A stretch of DNA of 64,000 nt from Polydactylus sextarius (taxonomy: Eukaryota > Chordata > Actinopteri > Polynemidae): positions 27,548,103 to 27,612,102 of the forward strand of contig CM028908.1 in the NCBI GenBank assembly GCA_016801845.1, given 5' to 3'. Shown here in pieces: positions 55,911-64,000 of the stretch; the stretch's first letter is position 1; each line of letters begins with the position of its first letter. Position numbers and translations under genes: made by a program. The notes below the pieces were generated by a model. The model saw only the letters and a program-made list of their open reading frames with translations. It was not told where the DNA came from and did not search any database.

Positions 55911-56642
55911 AATCTAATTTTTCATTTTTCTTCATTCTTCCTTCCAACACATAAAAACGTTGTCGTTGTCTCAGTGTCTCATCATGAATCTTTCCTCAGA
56001 TCTTTGACTATAATTTAAATCGTCTGTGTAATAAAACGTCGAGTCAGGAGGAAACGGCAGCTTCAGGAAACAGAACGAATCATGAATGAATGAACTTTTT
56101 TCATATCAGTCCTGCGAATCAGCGGATTAGTGATCACATGATGAACATGTCACTGGATTGAGATTAAATTAACATTAAAATCTCCTCCTGAACAGTAACA
56201 ACCTCCATGAGCCACGAGATCAGATCCGGTCTCAAATCAGGATCTTCTGGTTCATTCAAATTCTAATCAGGAGCAGCAGATCCTGATCCTGGTCCTGGAT
56301 CCTGGACCCGTGCTCTCAGCAGTGTTTGTCGTCTGCTGCGTTCAGATGAATGTGTTTACAGAAACACAACATCTGGCTCCTCAGCGTCGCGTCTTCATGA
56401 AGTGATTTGAGCCACTCAGGTTTCAATTAGCTGCTAACGTGTGAACCTACAGCTGCCGTCTTGAGGAGCTAATCGCCGTGGTTACAGCGCTGACGTGCTC
56501 TCAACGTACGCAGCCCTATAAACATCAACAGACACACGCTGATTCACTTTGTTTCAGTTTGTTTCTTCTCCGGGCTACGGTTAGCGTTAGCGTTAGCATT
56601 AGCATCACCTTTTGTTTCAACCTGTTGTGGATCAACATCACA
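55911..56642. other. no gene recognised
   Basis: Unique-looking, with GGTTAGCGTTAGCGTTAGC near 56580. Confidence 0.5.
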
Positions 56643-56644
56643 GG

Positions 56645-56673
56645 AAAACCACATAAAGTTTTTATGTGGTTTT
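56645..56673. repeat. 13-bp perfect hairpin, 3-nt loop
   Basis: AAAACCACATAAA, GTT, TTTATGTGGTTTT. Confidence 0.95.
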
Positions 56674-56699
56674 GTTGGGTTGTATTTTTGAGATTTTTG

Positions 56700-57240
56700 T
56701 GTGACCTTTAGCCCCTCCCACTACTGAGGTCATGTGACCTTTATCTTTAACTCCACGTCCACATGACGTCATTGAACCACCTCTGCTAATTCGGCTACGT
56801 CACTAAATTAAAATACCTCATCTTATTTAGCCACATTATTATTAGCTAACTAAGCTAATTTAGTGATTCCTTAGCTAACTTACTCACCTCAGCTAATTGA
56901 GCTATTTCAGCGAGTTATTTTAGCGAGTTACTACTTCTGCTAACCTAGCTAACTTGGCTAAGCCAATAAATTTTAATACCTTAAATTATTTAGTCATTTT
57001 ATTATTAGCTAACTAAGCTAATTTTGCAATTTTAGCTCATTTACTCACCTCAGCTAACTTGGCTACATTAGCTAACTTTGCGTATTAATTCATCACAGCT
57101 AACTTTCCTAATTTTAACTTGGATACATTAGTTAACTTTGTCACTTGAACAATCTAAGCAAGTTATTTTAGGTAAGTTAGCTACTTCAGCTAACCTGGCT
57201 AATTTATCTTATTAAACCAAGTCAGCTGACTAAGCTGAGT
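56700..57240 (+). repeat. X-box repeat piece followed by GCTAA tract
   Basis: GTGACCTTTAGCCCCTCCCA-CTACTGAGGTCA and CTTTAACTCCACGTCCACAT as at 3690, then irregular AGCTAACTTGGCTACATTAG words. Confidence 0.7.
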
Positions 57241-57530
57241 TGAGGACAGGTCATAATAATGTTAAAGTATTAAGGTTTTCAGTGTGCTGACTGTAGAATA
57301 ATAAAGTGACATAAACCTGTGGACCTCAGTTACATCGGCCTCTCCAGAGTCCAACACTTGAGGAATTATCCTGTTTTTAACCAGTGACTCAGTGTGGATC
57401 ATTAGGACCATTGAGTCTGTGAAGAACCTGGTTCCATAACGACACCGAGTCTGGTTAAAGAATAAACCAAACACTTTTATAACAACACAGGTCACTGAGG
57501 AGAGTCTGAGCTCCATTACTGCTCAGACAC

Positions 57531-58056
57531 ACATCTGGATCAGACACATCAGGAACAACATCTGGATCAGACACATCAGGAACAACATCTGGATCAGACA
57601 CATCAGGAACAACAACTGGATCAGACACATCAGGAACAACATCTGGATCAGACACATCAGGAACAACATCTGGATCAGACACATCAGGAACAACATCTGG
57701 ATCAGACACATCAGGAACAACATCTGGATCAGACACGCTGGGAACAACATCTGGATCAGACACGCTAGAACAACATCTGGATCAGACACATCAGGAACAA
57801 CATCTGGATCAGACACATCAGGAACAACATCTGGATCAGACACGCTAGAACAACATCTGGATCAGACACATCAGGAACAACATCTGGATCAGACACGCTA
57901 GAACAACATCTGATCAGGCACATCAGGAACAACATCTGGATCAGACACATCAGGAACAACATCTGGATCAGACACACCAGTTACATCTGGATCATGACAC
58001 ATCAGGAACCACATCTGGATCACAACGCGCTGGGAACAACATCTGGACGATGACAC
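57531..58056. repeat. 27-bp minisatellite, about 19 units
   Basis: CATCTGGATCAGACACATCA-GGAACAA, with variants ending CGCTAGAACAA. Because 27 is a multiple of three, minus-strand frames stay open (DPDVVPDVS and CLIQMLFLM). These are repeat translations. Confidence 0.95.
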
Positions 58057-58560
58057 ACATCACACTTGTTACAACATCTGTACAGATGTTTACGCGGTTG
58101 CCAGGACAACGTGAAACCACCTGACTCTGATCCTGTGGTCGTCTGAGTGAAGTTTGACTCGAGATAAAAACGATGAACAGTTCTGTCGTCGGTCGAAGAT
58201 CCGATCAGTTTCTTTTAAACATCGCGGCTCTGAACCGACAGACACCGGTTCGTAGAGGATGTGACCTCGACATACTGGTCTGACGTGGATCTGAGACTCA
58301 ACAGGTCCAGACTCACCACCACATTTTAAACTATGGATTATTCCTTCAACACCACCCGTTTTAAATACGAAGCTTCTTCTACTGAGGATTTGTCATGAAT
58401 CTATTCAGACATTAAAATTAAACCGTCTGCGTTGATCCTCCACGGCCTCGTTTTCAGCTGCTTTAAGATCAAAATGTTTCATAAATATTCCAGTAACAGA
58501 CGATCATCCCCACGTCCAGATTAGAGTTAAATCTGTCCCAGTGTTAGTTCGACATGTCCC
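58057..58560. other. no gene recognised
   Basis: Unique-looking sequence. Confidence 0.5.
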
Positions 58561-58569
58561 CGAAAATAG

Positions 58570-58765
58570 AACAACAAAATGTATTTTAATTATCTCAACT
58601 TGTCAAAAATGAAATAAAATTTTCAAATCCCCTCGTAATTTCCATCCTGCATTTTGTTCTAAGTATGATTGTCACATAATAAGACTGTTTGGGTAATTAC
58701 AGCAGCTTTCATGAGGGAATTACTTCTGCACTTCATTAAAACGGAGACACTGAATATAATTACTC
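58570..58765. other. unique, possibly conserved non-coding stretch
   Basis: TTTTAATTATCTC, CTCGTAATTTCC, GGGTAATTACAGCAGC and AGGGAATTACTTC, several TAATTA-type cores in repeat-free DNA. The strongest such candidate here, but judged on composition only. Confidence 0.35.
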
Positions 58766-58862
58766 TTTTTTTTTTCTCCTCACTGGTCCCTCGTTTCCGT
58801 GTCGCTCTGTTTTTTTTTTTTTTTTCGAAGAATCAGTCTCTCTTGCATAATTTTTTATTTTC

Positions 58863-58866
<4 letters not shown>

Positions 58867-58903
<37 letters not shown>

Positions 58904-58919
58904 ACACACACACACACAC
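58867..58919. repeat. (CA)n microsatellite
   Basis: CA with a single CC slip near 58902. Confidence 0.96.
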
Positions 58920-59389
58920 CAGCCTGTGGAAGTTTATTTGAAATTGCAAACAGCTAAGAAGAGTTAAGCCGTGTGCTGACTCTCTGGGGAGACGAGACTC
59001 AGATTCAAGGTTTTTCACTTTGAAAAACAATTGAGTTTCTGCGGCGTTTTGCCTGAGAGGGAATCACACCCCTCCCCCCGTTCCTCCTCACCCCTCCTCC
59101 TCCTCTCTGATGATTTAGCAGCTTGTTAAACAGTCAGAAACATCACATCGTACGTTGAACACGTTCTGTGTCTTTACGTTCAAAATAAATAAAATCTACA
59201 CGTTAAACATCCTCCTCTTCTTCGCTGGTGTCTGATGTGAACATGTAACCTTCTGTCTTCCTCTTCGTCTCTGCTGACAGAAGTGGTTTTGTTTCATTCA
59301 CGTCGCAGCAGAGATGAGGAATCCTCCACATCAGCTCTTTTGTTGTGTTTATTATTCTAAATCCTAAAAGGTTTTCAAACAGTCAAGCG
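58920..59389. other. unique; no gene recognised
   Basis: 58930-59070 is repeat-free. CACCCCTCCCCCCG near 59067 is C-rich. Confidence 0.45.
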
Positions 59390-59445
59390 GAGCTGGGAAT
59401 CGAACCACCGACCCTCTGACCGACCACCTGCTCTCATGAGGTCAC
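59390..59445 (-). mobile_element. tRNA-derived SINE head, fragment
   Basis: Minus strand reads GGTCGGTCAGAGGGTCGG-TGGTTCGATTCCCAGC, a B-box/T-arm typical of teleost tRNA-derived SINEs. Confidence 0.5.
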
Positions 59446-59586
59446 CATCATGGTGCTGGTACAGCTGCTGATCAGAATGTTGTTACAGCTTCTATAGAAA
59501 TGTTCCAACTATTTTCAACCGTTGGATCAGATCTTATTGTTTCTAGATCTTTAATCTGACTGTTACAACCTGCTCTGGTAGAGAGG

Positions 59587-59716
59587 TGACAATGAGACAA
59601 TGTAACAACGTTACACTGTAACAATATGACAATTTAACAATGTGACAACGTGACAACGTAACAATGTGACAATGTAACAACGTGACAATGTAACAATGTG
59701 ACAATGTAACAATGTA
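59587..59716. repeat. 9-bp minisatellite ACAATGTGA/ACAATGTAA
   Basis: About 14 units with CG variants (ACAACGTGA). It explains the HIVTL frame. Confidence 0.93.
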
Positions 59717-59825
59717 ATCAGAACCAATCACCACAACTTCTTCAGCAAAAATCTGACCAATTGTTATAATTTTTGACTAATCACTGCAACTTTTCTTCAG
59801 TTTCTGACCAATCACCGTCATCACC
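59717..59825. repeat. CCAATCACTGCAACTTTT repeat, short block
   Basis: Three or four diverged units. The same words fill 60445-60850. Confidence 0.65.
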
Positions 59826-60444
59826 ATGGTTACCAGGTAAACATTGATCCATCCGTCAGTGAACTCACTTCCTTGTTTCTTGTAGAAGACGCAGGAAACG
59901 TGAGATGAAAAAGTCCTGGTTTTATTTATTAAACTTGTATTTATTTATTAAAGTCTGTAGTTCAACATCGGTTATTCTCAGACCGACCACAGACTTTTTA
60001 AATATACAACAGGAACGTAAATTATCTGCCCAGTGGTTCTAAACTTGATGAGCTTCAGTGTTAAATTAGTTTTCTTTAACCAACGTGACAACTCAGTTAG
60101 TTGCCCTGGATACAGGAGGTGAAATGTGTTAAATGAACAACATTTAGAAAGTGTTTCAGCGTCTACATCCCCTCTGGTTAGATAAGACTCTTCTCTAACT
60201 GCTGTTAACCCACTGAGACAGAAACTTCTCTTTGTCTTCGTCAGCAAAGACTGTAGCTGAGAACTTCACCTCAGCTTCATCCTCAGCTGTTAAATAAAAA
60301 CACCAGTTAACATTTATCTGCTCGGTCGGTCTCACGGGAGGAGGAAGACGAAGAGGAAGAATAAGAGGAAGAATAAGAGGAAGACGAAGAAGACGATGAA
60401 GAAGAAGACGGAGACAAAGGAGAATTCAACCAACCAGTGTGGTT
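59826..60444. other. no gene recognised; purine-rich end
   Basis: 60335-60420 is a GAAGAGGAAGAATAAGAGG purine run. The rest is unique. Confidence 0.5.
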
Positions 60445-60850
60445 TAATATGCAACTTTTGACCAATTAATGCAACTTTTCCACATTTACAATTGATCACT
60501 GCAACTTTCTCAGCGAAATGTGACCAGTAGTCGCTAGACAGACTGCAACTTTTTACCAACCAGTGCAACTTTTCCCTCAAATTGACAGATTGCAACTTTC
60601 AACCGATGACGCAACTTCCCCCCGTTTTCAACTGACCACAACTGTTTCACCAAAATTGGACCGATCTTCGCAACCCATCATTTTGACCAATCACAGCAAC
60701 GTTTCCCCCCAAACTGTTGCAACTTCTGACCAACTGCAGCAACTTTACATACAACTTTTTACAAATAAATGCAATTTTTCCACATTTTGGACTGATCACT
60801 GCAACTTTCAAAGCAATTTGACAAATTGCAATTTTTTCTGCAATTTTTGA
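60445..60850. repeat. degenerate GACCAATCACTGCAACTTTT repeat
   Basis: About a dozen irregular units, each holding GCAACTTT or GCAATTTT with CCACATTT or CCCCAAA spacers. Confidence 0.75.
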
Positions 60851-60867
60851 CCGATGGTCACTGCAGA

Positions 60868-60960
60868 CCAGAGTTCTGGTTCTGGACCAGAACCAGAACC
60901 ACAGTCACCACCTACAGGACGAGACGTGGAGCTGCATCTGACTGAGACCAGGAGACGCTC
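60868..60960 (-). repeat. tail fragment of the composite 21-bp repeat
   Basis: Minus strand: GATGCAGCTCCACGTCTCGT, CCTGTAGGTGGTGACTG, GGTCCAGAACCAGAAC. Compare 20175-20235 and 32430-32490. No 21-bp units attached. Confidence 0.6.
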
Positions 60961-61372
60961 AGACTCTCAATGACTAAGAAACAATCTGATTGGTTGAGAC
61001 GCAGTTTGACACTGAAGACGCATCATTGAAGAAGAATAACACCAACTTCCTGTCTGGACTTTCAGAATAAAATCATAGTAAAGTGAGTTGATCAGTGAAC
61101 TGAGAGGAGAAGAAGAGCAGAAAAAGTTTCCTTTATAAAGTCCAGAAAGTCCAGACCTGTTTCATCAGCAGATCCACCGAGGATCAGCCTCAATGCACAA
61201 AAACCTCCCGTGACCAAACGGTTTCAGTTCAGCGCCGTTAAAGACTTAATCTGACAGAGACCTGGGGGGGTCTCCAACCTGGAGGAGAAAATCTGCTGTT
61301 TGTCACTTTACTCCTGAACCAACAAACATCGTTTAGACGAAACGTGAACGACAAGTCGACGAGACTTGACAT
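60961..61372. other. no gene recognised
   Basis: Unique-looking sequence. Confidence 0.5.
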
Positions 61373-61440
61373 GATCCACCATGTTGGGTGTCCTGGGAAA
61401 CAAGAGCAGCTGCTGCTGCTGCTAGCATTAGCATGAGCTA
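61373..61440 (+). repeat. dispersed repeat with CCACCATGTTGGG core
   Basis: GATCCACCATGTTGGG, GTCCTGGGAAAC, (CTG)n, GCTAGCATTAGC. Confidence 0.6.
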
Positions 61441-61539
61441 ATTGATGGATGGTGAGTCTGTGGCTGTGTCTTTCAGAGGAACTACGAAGGTCTACGAAGG
61501 TCTGGCTGACGCAGACGGTGGCTGTCGCAAGCAGGTGCT

Positions 61540-62040
61540 AACATGGCTACGTTAGCTAGCTTAGCTAACTTTGAAACATTAGCTAACAGTCAATTTTGTG
61601 ACACTGCTGTGGCCCAGGGATAGACTGGGCTCTGATAATCTAACCGTTAGCTATTTCCGCTAATTTAGTTACTTTAGCTAACTTAGCCAATTTAGATACC
61701 TTAGTTTATTTAGCTACAGCAGCTCACTTGGCTATTTTCATGATACTTTAAATTACTATGGTAACAAAGTTAATGATGATCTAGTTCTGTCAACTAACCC
61801 AGCTAATTTAACCACCTTAGCTAACACAGCTATATTTGTAACTTAGCTAGTTAAGCTAACTAGGTTTGAAGCCTTTGAAATGAGGCTAGTCTCCACCTGT
61901 CACGTACCAACGAGTTACTAGCTACTTCAGCTAACGTGGCTAAATTAGATAATTTGGGGAACTTTGATACTTTAGGTTATTTAGCTATTTCTTTTAGTTA
62001 TTTCTTTAAACTTTTAGCTAGCTTAGCTAACTTATCCACA
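61540..62040. repeat. degenerate GCTAA/TTAGC tract
   Basis: TTAGCTAGCTTAGCTAAC at the start, then irregular words, interrupted by unique DNA at 61590-61640. Confidence 0.7.
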
Positions 62041-62512
62041 GGGTTAAATGAGTCCAGTCTAACTCAGACTTTCACCAGATGTTTCTCTATCATCAGATCA
62101 GATTACAGATGTTGCTCCAGATGTTGTGAACAACAACCTGACCTTTGACCTCCAACCACGCCGTCGTTAACTGACAGGACAAAGGCTGAACGCCGACAGC
62201 TTCACGCTGCAGCTGCTTTTGTCTCCAACTGCTCAGTGTTTAAAAAGCTCTGATACGTCGTTAATGTGTCTTTTCACACCTTCAACACAACACGTCTCCT
62301 TTATCTCAGTCTACTTTCTCTTCGCCGCAGTGACGCTTTTTCTCTCCCTCACAATGAAAACTCTCTTTTAAAAACCGTCTCTATAGAGCGACGCGTCTCA
62401 GACACATCGCTTCATTTTAATCTTCCTGTCATCCTGTCATCACACCGTCATCAGCATTGTTCGGACTGGACGTCAATTATTCAGCAGGGGATCAGGTGGC
62501 CTACTTACTGCT
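62041..62512. other. unique; no gene recognised
   Basis: 62440-62512 (CGTCAATTATTCAGC) is repeat-free right up to the CA array. Confidence 0.45.

Positions 62513-62590
<78 letters not shown>
62513..62590. repeat. (CA)n microsatellite
   Basis: Perfect CA, about 38 copies. Shorter CA runs at 62678-62697, 62725-62738 and 62911-62930. Confidence 0.97.
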
Positions 62591-62591
<1 letters not shown>

Positions 62592-62974
62592 GAGACATGT
62601 GGGTTCAAAAGGAGGTAAAGTTGCAACAAAATGATGATTTCAACTGCATCACATCAACTCACACACATGAACGCTACACACACACACACACACACACTTA
62701 ATCCTAACACAACTCATTTATATTCACACACACACACTAGTTCAAAAGGAAAACACAGACCTTCCTCGCAGAGCTGCACAAACACAAACATTAAAATATA
62801 TTAACAGACGAAAGAAAATGCATAAACAAAGTGATGACACACACACACAGATGAGATAATGATGTTGTATTATGTAAAAAAAATTAAAAAAAAAAATACA
62901 TACATACTTCATACACACACACACACACATATATATAAACAGGAAATGAAGCTAATATCTACGACGGAGCAGTA
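62591..62974. other. CA-rich, no gene recognised
   Basis: Scattered CA runs, an A-rich part at 62876-62895 and ATATATATA at 62928. Confidence 0.6.
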
Positions 62975-63314
62975 AGGCCACACTGGGAGAAAATGATTCA
63001 TAAATTTCAAGAACAAAGTTGTAAATTCGTAGTTTTACGATGATAAAAGTCGCAAATTGACAATAATAAAGGTTGTATATTTATGAGAATAAAAGTCGTA
63101 AATTCATGAGAATAAAAGTTGAGGTTTCGCGATAATAAATTTCACACATTCAAGAGAATAAAAGTTCTCGCACAACTAAATTTATAACGAAAAATGTAAG
63201 TATAAAAGTCGTAAATTCATGAGAATAAAAGTCGTGAATGTACAACTTTATTCTCGTGAATTTACAACTTTGTTCTTGAAATTTAAGATTGATTTTATTT
63301 CCCCAACGTGGCTC
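62975..63314. mobile_element. 340-bp inverted-repeat element made of 21-bp units
   Basis: Inner arms 63002-63028 and 63258-63284 are perfect 27-bp reverse complements (AAATTTCAAGAACAAAG... / ...CTTTGTTCTTGAAATTT). Outer ends GGCCACACTGGGAG and CCCCAACGTGGCTC also pair loosely. The interior is degenerate ATAAAAGTCGTAAATTCATG units. No frame. A MITE-like architecture. Confidence 0.7.
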
Positions 63315-63457
63315 TAATACTCTGTCATAAATTCATCTCAGAACTTTATTTCTTCTTTCCAACATCAAACTACGACATCTAATCTACTGTAGTTTAGTGT
63401 TTGTCTCTTTTACATATCAAACTGTGACAACTGAGACATTTATTCTGAAACTCTTTC

Positions 63458-63461
<4 letters not shown>
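63315..63461. other. no gene recognised
   Basis: Unique-looking sequence. Confidence 0.4.

Positions 63462-63503
<42 letters not shown>
63462..63503. repeat. (TG)n microsatellite
   Basis: Perfect TG, about 21 copies. Confidence 0.97.
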
Positions 63504-63506
<3 letters not shown>

Positions 63507-63829
63507 AGTGACGTCTCATCACAAGGACAAGGAATCAGTGACAGGTGATAATGGAGGTGAATGTACAGCGGCTCTTCTTCCTTCTCACTTCATATCCATC
63601 TCTCTCTCTCTCTTTTGGTGTCAAAATAAACCAGCGACCACTTTATTAACAACACCGCCACTTCTTGTCTCTGACCTCCATCATTAATACACATCCGTCA
63701 TCTGCCGATCAATCAAACTATCAATCAAACTATCTAAACTCTGGATACACAGACCAAGACGGAGCCAATAAAACGCGACATTATCGATATAATCATCGAT
63801 ATAATCTGTTTTCCTTCACGTCACTTCCA
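63504..63829. other. no gene recognised
   Basis: Unique-looking, with (TC)n near 63600-63614 and CAATCAAACTAT twice near 63712. Confidence 0.5.
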
Positions 63830-63930
63830 GTAGCGGTGAATGATATTTCCGGTAAAAGCGAGGTTACAACATGGCGCCTGCGAGTCACGTGATATCCCTC
63901 TGAACCAATCACAGGACAGAACGCCGTGTA
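63830..63930. promoter_or_regulatory. cluster of housekeeping-type promoter motifs
   Basis: Within 100 bp: CACTTCCAGT and ATTTCCGGT (ETS), CAACATGGCGCC (YY1), GTCACGTGAT (USF/E-box) and ACCAATCA (NF-Y CCAAT), with no TATA box. The ATG in the YY1 site opens only a 10-codon frame, so no gene start can be assigned, nor a direction. A GTTAGC-rich end follows to 64000. Confidence 0.35.
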
Positions 63931-64000
63931 GTTTAGCTTGTGGCGCTAACGCTACACGCTAGCGATTAGCGTTAGCATAGATGCTAGCGATGTTTTTCAA

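Noticed and set aside
57455..57977. DPDVVPDVS repeat protein
   Set aside because: 27-bp minisatellite, a multiple of three; no splice or start context.
57531..58056. CRISPR-like regular array
   Set aside because: Contiguous 27-bp units without spacers.
59390..59445. Functional tRNA gene on the minus strand
   Set aside because: Only a T-arm-like part; no complete cloverleaf. SINE head is simpler.

Overview
This window looks like intergenic or intronic DNA from a spiny-rayed teleost fish. It has no operons, ribosome binding sites or long unbroken reading frames. It carries dozens of (CA)n/(TG)n arrays, one of them about 90 uninterrupted copies. The word GCTAAC/GTTAGC is scattered everywhere, as is common in percomorph DNA. 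I recognise degenerate fish LINE fragments, tRNA-derived SINE heads, and diverged copies of a teleost repeat with the TGAAGAAATTC / TGAGATATC signature. No complete protein-coding gene could be supported. Every long open frame is either a translated simple repeat (poly-E, poly-G, CVCV, HTHT, PGPG, NNHQQP, DPDVVPDVS) or a short frame with no recognisable domain.

Layout. 1-5 kb: LINE scrap, then a GGA array facing a TCC array, then an 'X-box' repeat. 6-9 kb: teleost repeats, a very long CA array, and a MITE-like element whose end has become a 10-bp minisatellite. 11-14 kb: a 26-bp palindrome-bearing minisatellite and two diverged copies of a CCTCC/CCAGAACC-rich repeat. 15-18 kb: two foldback structures, a 10-bp CAACAACCAC minisatellite and a GCTAA tract with a 211-bp duplication. 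19-26 kb: CA/TG arrays, a C-rich quadruplex candidate and a diverged 385-bp tandem duplication. 26-34 kb: mostly unique DNA with dispersed repeat copies. 34-36 kb: a GCTAA tract followed by a CpG-rich segment. 36-37 kb: a LINE reverse-transcriptase relic. 38-43 kb: a hexamer minisatellite, a TG/CA/TG cluster and a CR1/L2-type LINE tail. 43-50 kb: mostly unique DNA, a possible signal-peptide exon and a second copy of a 145-bp island identical to one at 8.3 kb. 50-64 kb: several GCTAA tracts, a long hairpin, 27-bp and 9-bp minisatellites, a 340-bp inverted-repeat element and, at the right end, a cluster of housekeeping-type promoter motifs.

The main structure is a network of repeat families that recur inside the window, often in opposite orientations: the 21-bp GAATAAAAGTCGTAAATTTAC unit, the X-box element, the CCACCATGTTGGG element, the 145-bp island, and inverted pairs at 40/46 kb and 16/26 kb. 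Several unique, AT-rich stretches with ATTA/TAATTA cores abut CA arrays and could be conserved non-coding elements. That is a guess from composition and needs cross-species alignment.

All similarities were judged by eye. Edges are accurate to a few bases for perfect arrays and to tens of bases for diverged repeats.
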